Of a stretch of 64,000 nucleotides of DNA, positions 34,746 to 47,396 are shown in pieces. Numbering within the stretch: the stretch's first letter is position 1; each line of letters starts with the position of its first letter. This DNA comes from Mesocentrotus franciscanus (taxonomy: Eukaryota > Echinodermata > Echinoidea > Camarodonta > Strongylocentrotidae), in contig CP137666.1 of NCBI GenBank assembly GCA_037976565.1, forward strand, positions 930,001 to 994,000, read 5' to 3'. Both the position numbers and the translations under genes were made by a program. The notes under the pieces are model-generated. The model saw only the letters and a list, made by a program, of their open reading frames with translations. It made no database searches and was not told the DNA's origin.

Positions 34746-37700
34746 CACATACAAAGTATTTTTGAAAATGTCCTCCATGTTATATTCCATTTGTGTACTT
34801 TCAAATATTTTGAAATTGATGAAGAGAAATGTAATCATTCTGTATCAATTTAGAAAATGTATTATTTGTATGTGTCTGTGCTGCCATACTCTCTCATGTA
34901 ACAATACATAACAATACATATGCATTTGTGGTAGAAGAAAGAAATAATTAAATACACTCTGGAATAAATCAAATTCAGAAATTTGATCATTCCAATATTC
35001 CCATAATATAAAATAGGGTATTTGTTAGCGAATATCCTATTGGCTGAAAAGGTGTCACGTGACACTAAACAATGTGTTGTATGTGCACAAGCATGTAATA
35101 TTAATAACAACTATTTTGCATGCTAAAGCAGGTAAAAAAAAGTGAATTAGAGTGTGTACCCATTGTTTGTCTTAGATGTGTGTGTGCATATTAACCAAAG
35201 GCAACCTGAATGTGATCCAAAGGATCAAGGCATGAGATTGCAAATAACCTTGATATGTAACATATATTGCATCCATTTCGTTGTTCAATACAACATATGT
35301 TCACCTCCAAATAAAGAATTCCCCTTGTGGTGCCATTAACTCAGGAAATTCTGAATTTGTTGGTTGATATATTTTGTTACAACAATGTAGCATGCAACAT
35401 GCGTAAAATTCCTAAATATTGCCCCATGCAGCACCCTACTTCATAATTTTCTTTTTACTTACCCTTGTTTGGAAACAAGCTTCGGGTTCCAGTTCTGTCT
35501 TTTCAGTTGCACAATGGTCCTTGTGTAAAGCAGTAGGTTTCCTTCACCTAGTAAATCTGAAGCAAATTCAACTTGAATTTATGCTGAGAATTCAAATGAA
35601 ATGTTTTTAAAGGAAGACATTCAAACTTACAACCCCCTGTAAAAATAAAAATTGGTTCCAGAAGTTTCCTAATGCTGCACCTCAACTTAACATTTGAGAA
35701 AATCAGAGGAAATCTAGATTGGTTTGTGTTATGTTTGCAACCATACAGAGGGTGTACACATTACTTGCCCCAGAACCATTGATACAGGCCTGTTACAACA
35801 CATAAACAAATTGCATGTGGTAAGTTCACATTGCTCAACATTGTAGTATGGTAACCTGTTAAGATGTGCCCATGTGAGCAGGTGTAGAAGTACATTACTC
35901 TTATCAAAGCAAAGCACAAACCTATGGGTATTACAATAATGTATTCATAAATTCATACCTCCATAATTAATGTAATATGCCAAATAGTAGTTAGAGATAC
36001 TTATATCCAGCTCATCAAATTTATCATTCTGTTAATGCTTCTTTAATTTATTTTATTGTATGAATAATAATCAAAATAGAGACCTAAAAAAACTACCTGT
36101 CATAAAGATATTCATAAATAAATGAAGTCTTCACCCTTTTTGTGAAGGTATGATTATCATAATTAAACTTGTCCAGTTCTTAGTTCAGGAAGGAAGAACT
36201 GTCCTTATTATACATGTGATGTCTCTTGCCATTTAAAAAAATATCTTGGTTTAGATAGTCCCATGGTACATCAAAATCTAGAGGGCCCAAATTCAGGTTA
36301 TCTGTTCTCTCTGGAGATGATGTTTTCAAGTTTAGATGCCTTGGTTTTTCTTCAGGAATTTCCCATTTACTATTTTTAGATACTCAATGTAGAAATACAT
36401 AGCGCTAAGTATTGTGAGCTAATCCATGATAACATATTCTCATTTATTATTGAGAGAGCAAGTTATTTTATAAAAAATTTCATTCACTGTATACCAGATG
36501 AATAGAAACATAAAACAAACAAAAACAAAAATACTCAAAACATTTTCTTTTTTTTTCTTTCTGTTTAAAGGAATTTTAACATTTTAAAGAATACTTTAAA
36601 GGAGTGTGTTTTATGTTTTCATATGTAAAGGGCATGCATTGAAAATGTCCCCTTGTCCAAACCAGGGAATAGATAACAGAGATAATCTCGCATAATATGA
36701 ATAAATTTACCGGTAGATGACTTAAAAAATAAACAATGTAAATCTGAAATATTACCAGTCCCAAGCATATTTAGCTCTTGTTAAAAATACAGACATTTTT
36801 ATAACCCACTTTGATTTTCACCAGTACTGTTCACTGCTTTTAAATGAACTCCTCAAAATGTAATTTCATGAAGTGTTTCATTTTGTGTTACGATTCAGCA
36901 ATGTTCCTAATTCATCCTCAAGTTGTGATGTGTTGTGTAAATGAGAGGACTGTAATGATAATTGTGTTGAGAGATGTAGATGTTCTAAAAAAAGATTTGC
37001 TGCCATTGCCATAAACCAAATAATTATATACTAGTGGCAATCTTTCCCTTGTCAGTCTTTCCTATGTCTTTATATAATATCCATATCAAAGTAAAACACA
37101 TTAGTTTAAATTAATTTATGTATATTTGGTGCTGTTGTTGTATATTTTAGATTTTTTGTTTGTGTTAATATATACTTATCACAGTACTTGTGAGAATGAA
37201 TTTATACAAATGTGTTGATTTAGCTTTGTGTCTAGTCTCACCATATTCATCAGGGAATGAAAGATAAAGTTGTATCTTTTTCTGTATAGCTCATTTTATC
37301 ACATTTGCATACATGTATATATTAAAGTTTAGTTTATTTATTACCAAATCATATGACCAGAAGTCACTAGATTATGAATATTGGTACACCCAAAAATATT
37401 GTTGGTCTATCATTCTCTTATAATCCAGAAACACTGCCACTCTCATCTCTCAAATTCGGATAATGTATGGGTACCAACTTCATTATAATACACCCTGTAA
37501 AACAATTGTTGCCCTTATTGTGGTTTATTATGCTGTAGAATAGCAATGCAAAGATTGTGTCAAATTATCTGATGCCCTAAATAAATTAGTAATTTCTTAA
37601 CTTTAAGTATCTTAAATGATTTTTAGTATTCTAGATATATTATAGGGGAAGTCTTCTGAAAACTATTTATCTTTTGTGTTAATGATAGTATGTTAATTGT

Positions 37701-38784
37701 TGTAGCAAATCAGCCATTGGTCAGTTTCGAGTGCAAAGCTGGCAATGTATCTGTACAATCAAGAGAGACAGCTGCTTAATAACTAATGATAGGAATCTTT
37801 ATTCTGCTTAATTTATGACAAGAAACATACTTTTCACTTACATGAAATAACACAGTTTTAGAAAAGGTGTAATGTGTACTTATCTTGTCCTCATTTAAGT
37901 TGTAATGTTTAAAGTGATTTGTTAATTCATTGTCCATTCAATTGATACCTAGGCCAAAACCAAAGAAAAATGCTTTGTTCAATAATAAGTTCGTCAAACT
38001 TTCTCCTTCATATTTTTTTTCTGTAGATCTAGTTACAGGAAGAATAAAGGTTATAAAGATGTATTCACTTTTTATTCCTGATGCCATCATTTTTGTGTGA
38101 AGTTTGTACAGGGTGAGTGACATGAAATAATTGACCAATTTCATTTATTCATTATTATTATTTCAGTAGTTGTAGTTTGGTGATCATATTTTAATTGGTT
38201 CATGCCCAGAAAAGTCCTTTCCAATTAAATGGAGAAAAAAATCTTTTATGTCATTTATTCTGGGTGCAGAAAACTCTCATTATGTGTACCGTAATTAGCT
38301 TATCAGTGAAGAGACTGTGTATAACATTTCAACAAAAGAACAAATCAGTGTTGCATTTGATAATGTGTGGTAGGTAGGTAATGAGTCAAACAGTACTAGA
38401 TCATTAATACATGTAATGCCATATTATTAGTTAAGTTGCAAGTGTTATTTTAAAAAGCTCTATATTTGTAGATACAAATATGAAATCCTGTATAGACAAG
38501 AGTACTGTATGTGTGCAAGGTTCATATATGTTTGTAGAAAGTTAGGCTTATAAAGGCAACATACTGATGCTGTATTATGAGCTCTCATATGAATGTATGA
38601 TCGATGCAAAATATTTTTAATTGTATGATTGGGATTGCACATAGCATTGTTATTAATAATCAAGTACTGCATTCATAGCATACAGTCTAATTGAAATGTT
38701 ATTTATTGTAAACATGCATCCTTAAATCTGAATACACTAATTAAGACAAAGTGCATTTCACATGAAATGTTTGAGACTGGAATT

Positions 38785-38820
38785 TATATTGCATATACAT
38801 GTACATGTATATGCAATATA
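38785..38820. repeat. Perfect 36-bp palindrome
   Basis: The left half reads TATATTGCATATACATGT and the right half is its exact complement. There is no loop. A further AT run follows directly. Confidence 0.95.
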
Positions 38821-39030
38821 TACAGTATATATATATGCAATCCCATAATTTTATTTGTAGTAATAAAGTGCTTGTCACTTATCAACAATTTGGTATCAAA
38901 TAATAACAAAAGTGATAACAATCAAATCATAACAAAAGCGATAACAACCAAATCAGTCTTTGTAGAAATTGTGTGGCGCTTAACTATTTATCATATATAA
39001 TGCTAATCAGCCTTCTGCACAATTTGCTTG

Positions 39031-39096
39031 GATCACTCAATGGATTGACTGATCACTCAATGCATTGACTGATCACTCAATGCATTGACTGATCAC
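39031..39096. repeat. 20-bp tandem repeat, about 3.3 copies
   Basis: The unit GATCACTCAATGCATTGACT starts at 39031, 39051, 39071 and, partly, 39091. A single base differs in the first copy. Confidence 0.95.
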
Positions 39097-40922
39097 AACC
39101 ATTCATCATGCATCATCAAATAGTTGGTATATGACCATGCACACTCCCTCCATTATTTAGGAGAATTCCACCCTGATATTAATTTGGTTTTTATAGCAGA
39201 AATATGAGAGGAACAGGTCAGTGAAAGTTTGAGCAAATTCCGATTAAAAGTTATGAATTTTCGAAGTTTCAATCAATCAAACACAAATTGGCAACACTGT
39301 GATGTATCTTGCGAGCTCCCGTCCCATATTTGCTCTGTACTAAACAAAAAATCTGGAATTTGTATTTTTCCCTCAAGAAAATTTATAATCATCCATGTAC
39401 CCTAAATATAATTGTTGCCAATATGTTACTATACAATATCACTGTATGGAAAAATTCTCTTCCGTCGTCAATAATGACGAAAATGAAAGTTTATGAAATG
39501 TTATTATTTAGCCTGTACGTAGGCCTGAAATCATACACTTCCTAGGGAATATATATTGCCCTTGAAATGAATTTCCATTGCTTTGTTCAGTTCAAATGAT
39601 GTTTTACTGAAGATAATTGTGTGTAGAGATTATACAGATTAAAATTAGGATAGATTCCTAATAGAACCCCGATTATTGTGTTAAAAGAGTATTTAATTTT
39701 TGGAACCGAATGTGTTTGATGTAGGTTGTCCATCAGCAGTTTGAGGTGTGTAATAGCTTGAGGTGATGGATTTGTTAGTGGAATTATATGAATAATATGA
39801 GATGAAAGGGAAAATGTGAGAGCTAGGTGTGACCGGAGTTTTCATTTTTACCCAATGTAGCTCTTATAGTTATATATCATTTCAGACTTTGCATATATTG
39901 AAAACTTGAAAAGTAACACTAACTTTTCCCTTGACTCGAGTATAGCAATAATGAAAATGTTTCCCATACAGGCCATAGCTTTCTTCGTGTTTTGCTTTTT
40001 TATGTCTTGCATATGTTATGAGTTCGTGAGAGATTTATCACGATTATGCCATATCTGGTTTGTGCTACACGACATTTTTTTTTAAATTGAAAATGAAATA
40101 ATTTTTCTTTTAGAACTACAAAGTTACAAACGTAGTCGTAGACGGAGCTAAGACAGAGCTAGATGCTAATGCATGACGCGCGCGACGTGCTGCATAATCA
40201 CAATGACGTCATCACACATGTGGACAACGTGCGAGCACTGTGACAAACGACCGTGATTCTCTACAAAATATTCAGAGTTTCCAGTAAGTGTATTTATTCA
40301 ATTTCTTAGCCATGTACGATTCTGTGATCACTATAAAATTCTAATTGCTGCTGATTGTCTTCCTAGTATTGGTCTTTCAGATGTTTTGAGTGGTTTTACT
40401 GACAGTATATGCGGTAATTGTACTGAAATGATGTCTTCGGTCCCATATTATTGTTCTAGGCGTAGGCACCGTAGCTTAGTTCGTGCAAATTGCCACACAT
40501 GAGTCATGACATAGCTCATAGCTGCATCGCTATCCTGGCTGTGTATTAAAGGTAAAGACCAGTTTTGGAAACGCCCCTCTCTCAAAAAAACGAAATGGAA
40601 GCTCTCATTACCAATCATGTGAAAGAATATGTTTTGACTAATACGTGATGATACAAATTTTGCGGGGAAAGTCGGGGAAACCACCTACTGACCTAGAGTA
40701 GAGGAGGCAGTTTTCGGCCGGTCCGTTGGATGCATGGTAAAATCCTTTAAAATACATTGCATAACAGCATATCACATATCACACACATACAATAACATGG
40801 CAGAGTCACTGGAGAACCACATTTGCAATGGAAAATGTATCCTTAAATATCACATTTTAGCGATGTAATCGGCGGTCCCGCTACCCGAATCTGAAAAATG
40901 GAATATCTTACGCGTGTCTGTA

Positions 40923-41809
40923 AGTAGGGTGTCTGGACGATTTTTCAATTTTCCCTTTTGGATTGTTTTTCACCATTATGGTTGGATAATTGAAAAAATT
41001 ATTCACTCAGAATAATACATTTCAAATTTCAAGACTCACCGATGTTTCTATCAAAAGTTACAGCCCCTTCAATTCCTACAATATTCATCCTCTTTTTGTC
41101 AGAATCGACAAAAAGACGTACACGCAGAGTTATGTTGTTTTGCTAAATATAGCAACACAACTGAATTGCGCAATATGCAAGCGTACACATACGCGTGCAA
41201 GCGCACGTGTTGTAAACTGGATGCGCAACTCAAGGCGATCGGTAATCCATTGTCTTCAATGGGCACCCACTTCCGGTCTGTATACACGCGTCCAATGCAT
41301 ATTCATGTGCAGATTTTACGCGCTATCACCATGGGTTCGGCCGGCGCGAGCTCCCGCCTCCCTACTTAGCTGATCCGAAAAATGTGGGGAAGGGTATTTT
41401 CAAACTGTAATCGCTTGTGATCTCTTGGGGCCAGCGAAAAATAAGTGCTGGGATATTTTCCTTACGTCTAGCCCTACATAAGCCTGGGGGGCTCGGTTCA
41501 GGAAGTGGCAAAGATCGGAGCTATGATGAAAACGATGTTTAAATCGCTGTTTTGATCAAGATATTTTTAGAATTCGAATTGAGCCCCTTTGGGAATATGG
41601 AGAAAAACCTGCTCTTTCATATGACACCTCATTTATTGAGTTTCACCTTCAGGATCACGAGCGATTTAGGTTTGAATTTCGATTTGGTGATAAAAACATT
41701 GACCAATTTTGCATGATCGCGCGATGTACGTAGACTGCATAGGGCTGCGTGCAATCTCTATGGGAAGGATTTTAGCACACAACATCGGGTCGCGATCAGA
41801 CACCCTACT
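40923..41809. mobile_element. TIR element with AGTAGGGTGTCTG ends, copy 1
   Basis: The ends are AGTAGGGTGTCTG and CAGACACCCTACT, with GTA on both outer sides. The interior includes ATTGAAAAAATTATTCACTC, CGATCGGTAATCCATTG and TGGGGCCAGCGAAAAATAAG text that recurs inverted in copy 2 (45941-47396). It has no long open frame that looks like a transposase. Confidence 0.8.
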
Positions 41810-41988
41810 GTAAGGAATATGGGTCCCATAAAATGAGCTGTATTTCGAGTATTTTTCAGATTTAGAGTCAGATTTTTTGATCATCGCAAGCTCAAATGTT
41901 TCTCACCGCATGTATGTTATCCTATCAGTCGGATACTATAGCGCTGTATCTCTGTACACGTACGTTCCTCATACACTCGCTAACTTGC

Positions 41989-43104
41989 TTTTAGGGGGCG
42001 GCGCCATATCTACTATGACGTCACTCGTAAATAATTAAGAAACAAAGCCGATCAAGACATTATGCTAATAAAATTAGCTCACTCTTTACCATCCGACCAA
42101 TCAAATAAAAGTAAAAATATGTAAAGGAAGGTTTCCCTACCCCCAAATGAATATTCATATTGCCAATTTGATACATAGTTTTCAAATAAACATTGAAGAT
42201 AACTTGACGTATATTCAAATTTTAATAGACCATAATTTTGGCGAAAATCACGAAAATTGACATTTTGGTGTAAGGTTGTAGAAAATGATTATAAACTCTT
42301 CTTCTCAATTTTTGTATGTCATGATAATTTTAAAAGCATATGAATGAGAATGTTTACTGAAATAGTCCATTGACCTTATTTTCGTTCCAGTTTTTTTTGG
42401 CATCATGGCCTAAGTTTGAATACGACAGATTTTGAGGTATTTTTTTATTCATCGGCGCTACGCGCATTTTGAGGCCGTGTGCGTCGGGGTGGAAATTTTG
42501 TCCCACATTGTATCAAGGTTGCGTGGATTTGCGTGCTTTTTATAGCATGCCATATTGTGTATACAGGAGAGGTAGGTAGATCCTAGTCAGTCACATTCCT
42601 ATAGATCCTGTCAGGCCTAATTAGATCTACAGTTGACCGATGAATAAAAAAATACCTCAAAATCTGTCGTATTCAAACTAAGGCCATGATGCCAAAAAAA
42701 ACTGGAACGAAAATAAGGTCAATGGACTATTTCAGTAAACATTCTCATTCATATGCTTTTAAAATTATCATGACATACAAAAATTGAGAAGAAGAGTTTA
42801 TAATCATTTTTCTACAACCTTACACCAAAATGTCAATTTTCGTGATTTTTGCCAAAATTATGGTCTTTTAAAATTTGAATATACGTCAAGTTATCTTCAA
42901 TTTTTATTTGAAAACTATGTATCAAATTGGCAATATGAATATTCATTTGGGGGTAGGGAAACCTTCCTTTATATATTTTTACTTGTATTTGATTGGTCGG
43001 ATGGTAAAGAGTGAGCTAATTTTATTAGCATAATGTCTTGATCGGCTTCGTTTCTTAATTATTTACGAGTGACGTCATAGTAGATATGGCGCCGCCTACT
43101 AAAA
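41989..43104. mobile_element. Fold-back element with arms of about 467 bp
   Basis: The left arm (41989-42455) and right arm (42637-43104) are inverted copies, well over 90 percent alike by eye, around a 180-base centre. The outer end reads TTTTAGGGGGCGGCGCCATA and the inner end TTTTTTTATTCATCGG. The arms contain no tandem structure. The only frames are arm shadows. Confidence 0.9.
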
Positions 43105-43296
43105 ATACGCAGGGGATTACGTGCTCTGGTCGCACGCGCTATAGATCAGCGGGCGAACGCACAGCGCGCGCTCCCTATTGACTTTGTACAAGCAGCCGAA
43201 AACTGCCTAGCTAGGCCGAAAACTACCGCCGAAACAGTGAAAATGAAAATCAATATTGCCATGGCAGTTCATGATTTTTTTCTGGGATTCTTTTTT

Positions 43297-44399
43297 TATG
43301 CCTCCGCTACAACGTAGCCGGAGGCATTATGTTTTCGGGTTGTCCGTCCGTCCGTATGTCCCGTTCTCGTGATCGCGTTATCTCAAGAACCAATTGATGG
43401 ATTACCGCCAAACTCAGGTCATGTATGTATCTTGCAGAGCTAATGAAGTGATTAGATTTTGGGGTCACGAGGTCCAAGGTCAAAGGTCACAGGGCCCATT
43501 ATGTATGCAAAAATAGCTCGTGATCGCGTTATCTCAAGAACCAATTGATGGATTACCGCCAAACTCGGGTCATGTATGTATCTTGCAGAGCTAATGAAGT
43601 GATTAGATTTTGGGGTCACGAGGTCCAAGGTCAAAGGTCACAGGGCCCATTATGTATGCAAAAATAGCTCGTGATCGCGTTATCTCAAGAACCGATTGAT
43701 GGATTACCGCCAAACTTGGGTCATGTATGTATCTTGCAGAGCTAATGAACTGATTAGATTTTGGGGTCACGAGGTCAAAGGTCAAAGGTCACAGGGCTCA
43801 TTATGTATGCAAAAATAGCTCGTGATCGCGTTATCTCAAGAACCGATTGATGGATTACCGCCAAACTTGGGTCATGTATGTATCTTGCAGAGCTAATGAA
43901 CTGATTAGATTTTGGGGTCACGAGGTCAAAGGTCACAGGGCTCATTATGTATGCAAAAATAGCTCGTGATCACTTTATCTCAAGAACCGATTGATGGATT
44001 ACCGCCAAACTTGGGTCATGTATGTATCTTGCAGAGTCAATGAACTGATTAGATTTTGGGGTCACGAGGTCAAAGGTCTAAGGTCACAGGGCTCATTATG
44101 TATGCAAAATAGCTTGTGATCACGTTATCTCAAGAACCGATTGATGGATTACCGCCAAACTTGGGTCATGTATGTATCTTGCAGAGTCAATGAACTGATT
44201 AGATTTGGGGTCACGAGGTCAAAGGTCACAGGGCTCATTATGTATCTCAAAATAGCTTGTGATCGCGTTATCATTAGAACCAACAGATGGATTACAATCA
44301 AACTTGAATTTTAAAAATTGCTTCCATTTTGGTTTGTAAAATTGCTCTATGGCGGAGGCATCATTTTCGACTGCGCGCAGTTGAAGTTCCATCTAGTTT
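43297..44399. mobile_element. Element of 151-bp tandem units, copy 2
   Basis: It has the same 5' hairpin, unit and 3' end as 32436-33403. Units start at 43366, 43517, 43668, 43819 and 43963 and continue (spacing 151, then 144 after a 7-base loss). Units near the 5' end share GGTCCAAGGTCAAAGG in both copies, so the order of unit variants is conserved between the two elements. Confidence 0.85.
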
Positions 44400-45039
44400 G
44401 TTTGAATAATAATAGTATTACCTTCATGATTTGAACAAAAAAAATAATAAATAGGAAGTAAAGAGTCCAAAAATAGGATTTTGCCTTAAGTGGCTGAAAA
44501 CTACCTCCTCTACTCTACTAATTGATATATTTGGTAAATTATTATATCTAGTATTGGGACCAAATAGATATCGCGCACGTGGTCGCGTAGTCCTATATAC
44601 ATCTTTCTGTGTACAGTGCTTGTAACTTTACCAAGACTGGGCCAAATTTCTTATCATTTTGATGATTCCAGAACCTTGCAGTACATACCAATACTTATAT
44701 GCTAGATGATCAAACTTTTCTGATCGGTTCCACAACGTTTCTTTCACAATGCAAACGCATGACCAGAACTGGTCTTTCTCTTTAAAACCTGTTTTATTGA
44801 TCTCAACATTTCAAACACGACTGTACAAAATTAAACTGATTTCACTCAAAATCGGTACTTTAGTGACAATTAATGACGCCTAAATAGCAGTAAAATACAA
44901 TTTTTTCAACTCACCGATGTTAGAAAGAATAATTAAAAAATTAAAATCGTGAGTCCACTGTCAAACTTGCTTACAGTTTTATCGGCATGATTGTGTGCAC
45001 TGTGCATATGTGTGTTATAAGTCTATTGACTATTCACGT

Positions 45040-45915
45040 TAGGGCTGCGACGAGTAGTCGAATACTCAAATACTCGCACTGTTGACAGCTACTCGAGTAC
45101 GATTTCTCGTACTGGAATACTCGGCCGCCTTTTTTTTTTCTTTTTTTTTTTTTTTTGCTATTTTTCAGTGGTTTTACAACCATCTCTGTGTCTCAACATA
45201 ATGCGAATAAAGAATACTATTTAAAGCTAACCCACCTTCCTAATTTGAAGGGAAGAGATTTAATAAAAAGTGTTGATTTATTACGCAGGAGATCTTTTCT
45301 GAGCAAGGTAGCTATGCCTCCAAAGCGCTGACATAATTCCCTTTGGTAACAATGGCTGCGCGAGTCCAAAGGACGCATTGCGACATAATCCTTTTCTTCG
45401 GTAGCAATGGCTGCGCATGTCCAAAGTCTGCTTTGCAACATAATCTTTTTCTTCGGTGACAATGTCTGCCCTAGTCCAAAGTCCGCATTGCGACATAATC
45501 ACTTTCTTCGGTAACAATGGCTGCGCAAGTCCAAAGTCCGCATTGCGACATAATCCTTTTCTTCGGTGCTTGATAGGGGATGCGCAAGTCCAAAGTCCGC
45601 ATTCCGACATAATTCTTTTCTTCGGTGACATACTTTTTTCTGTGGAAACACGCTGATAGATTCTAGAGCTAGACTAGATGTAGACTAGATCTATTTGTAT
45701 TATTTTTATCAGAGCGTTGGCTTCGAAAAAACAGTCGGGACTGTACCGACTCAGGCTTATTTGTGTGAGTAAAATCACCAAAATAAAGGCTAGCTAGGTA
45801 TTAAGTTTTATTTTTAAATATTAAAAAAAAAAAAACATGGCGTCTGAGTATTCGAGTATTCGCGGGCAAGACTGGGAGTGTACTCAAGTACCTCATTACA
45901 CGGTTATGCACAGCC
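45040..45915. mobile_element. hAT-like non-autonomous element, copy A, with 55-bp internal repeats
   Basis: The left end is TAGGGCTGCGACGAGTAGTC and the right end CACGGTTATGCACAGCC. TTCACGT occurs on both sides of the insertion in the host arm, a nearly complete 8-bp duplication. The interior (45345-45630) holds five or six 55-bp units containing GTCCAAAGTCCGCATTGCGA and TTTTCTTCGG. Frames reading GLWTCA repeats come from these units. Confidence 0.75.
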
Positions 45916-45940
45916 TTCACGTGTGAAATTGCTGCCTATT

Positions 45941-47396
45941 AGTAGGGTGTCTGATCGCGCACCCGATTTTGTGTGCTAAAATTCTTCCCATAGAGATTGC
46001 ACGCATCCCTATGCGGTCTACGTGCATTGCGCGATCATGCAAAATTGGTCAAAGTTTTTTTTTTTTAATCAAAATTCAAACCTTTATTCTTTGTGATCCT
46101 GAAGGTGATACTCAATAAATGAGGTGTCATATGAAAGAGCAGGTGAATCCCCATATTTCCAAAGGGGCGTCATCTCGGAATTCTAAAAATATCTTGGTCA
46201 AAACAGCGATTTAAACATTGTGCCCTGTAGGGCTGCGACGAGTAGTCGAATACTCGAATACTCGCACTGTTGACAGCTACTCGAGTAGGATTTCTCGTAC
46301 TCGAATACTCGGCCGCCATTTTTTTTTTTTTTCCCCCGTTCACCTGGCACTGTCCAAGCCGACAGTCACCCGTGCCAGAAGAGCACCGGCATGGGTAAAA
46401 AAAAATTTCCAGCTCAATCATACACAGGGTGTCACTGTCAACTCACCACTCAGAAACTGGGACCAAATCTCCGGATTTCTGTTTGGACTCAGAGGAATAT
46501 TTGTCTGTCATCATTAGTTTTAAAAATAACATAGTTTCAATTATTTGTCAAAAATTCAAAAGCACAAATAGGTGCTTTCAACAGCAACTTGAAGTAAAAT
46601 CGCGGGGGTTTTCAAAGACGAACCTTCGTACTGTTCGTAGTATGGTGTTGGCAAAAAAACAAACAAAAATGAAAAATTCAAAAATTCAAAAAAATTCAAA
46701 AAAAATCAAAAAAATTCAAAAAAAAACATGGCGTCCGAGTATTCGAGTATTCGCAGGCAAGGCTGGGAGTGTACTCGAGTACCTCATTACACGGTTATGC
46801 ACAGCCCTAGTGCCCTGGCTAACTCCGAGGTTTGCCACTTTTGAGATATGACGCCCTGATCGATAAGTAGTCCCAGTCGTAAGGAAAATATTGATGTGCT
46901 TATTTTTTTCACTAGCCCCCAGGGATCACAAACAATTACAGTTTGAAAATACCCTTCCCCCAATTTTTTCGGATCAGCTAAGTAAGGAGGCGTGAGCTCT
47001 ACGCATTCCGAACCCATGGTGACATCTACGCATTTGAACCCATGGTGACAACGCGTAAAATCTACACATGAATATATGCATCGGACCGCGTGTAACAAAC
47101 CCGGAAGTGGATGCACATTGAAGGCAATGGAGGTAGAGCTTGCAGATCGCGCTCAAAGTTGCGCATGCATCTGTTTTGCTAAATTTAGCAAAACAACATA
47201 ACAACTTTGTCGATTCTGACAAAAAAAATGATGAATATTATTAATTAAAAGGGAGTTGGGGGCTTTATCTTTTGATAGAAACATTCTTGAAATTTGAAAT
47301 GTATTATTCTGAGTGAATCATTTTTTCAATTATCCAACCATAATGGTGAAAAACGATCCAAAAGGGAAAATTGAAAAATCGTTCAGACACCCTACT
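45941..47396. mobile_element. TIR element with AGTAGGGTGTCTG ends, copy 2 (inverted)
   Basis: It has the same ends as 40923-41809 but lies in the opposite orientation, and is interrupted at 46228-46809 by a hAT-like element. Without the insertion it is about 870 bp, the same size as copy 1. Confidence 0.8.
46228..46809. mobile_element. hAT-like non-autonomous element, copy B, with 8-bp target duplication
   Basis: The ends TAGGGCTGCGACGAGTAGTC and CACGGTTATGCACAGCCCTA match copy A. A perfect 8-bp duplication GTGCCCTG flanks it (46220-46227 and 46810-46817), the size made by hAT transposases. It lies inside TIR element copy 2; copy 1 of that element lacks it. It lacks the 55-bp units of copy A. 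Confidence 0.9.

Larger units (their letters stand above)
34746..40479. other. No gene seen; 3' flank of NUDT18
   Basis: About 5.7 kb of AT-rich sequence without a supported exon. The first AATAAA after the NUDT18 stop lies at 34963-34968 and is a plausible poly(A) signal. Small repeats at 38785-38820 and 39031-39096 are listed separately. Confidence 0.45.
40550..44781. mobile_element. 4.2-kb element with TTAA target duplication and AGACCAGTT ends
   Basis: It starts AGGTAAAGACCAGTTTTGG and ends CCAGAACTGGTCTTTCTCT, inverted copies. TTAA lies on both sides (40546-40549 and 44782-44785). The intact arm at 47770-47773 shows the empty site with one TTAA. That target is the hallmark of piggyBac-type transposons. 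Sub-terminal words (GTAGAGGAGGCAGTTTTCGG and inverse GAAAACTACCTCCTCTAC) also match. It contains three other elements and no transposase frame, so it is non-autonomous or gutted. Confidence 0.8.

Noticed and set aside
45217..45656. Frames with repeated GLWTCA motifs on both strands
   Set aside because: They come from the 55-bp units in hAT-like copy A.
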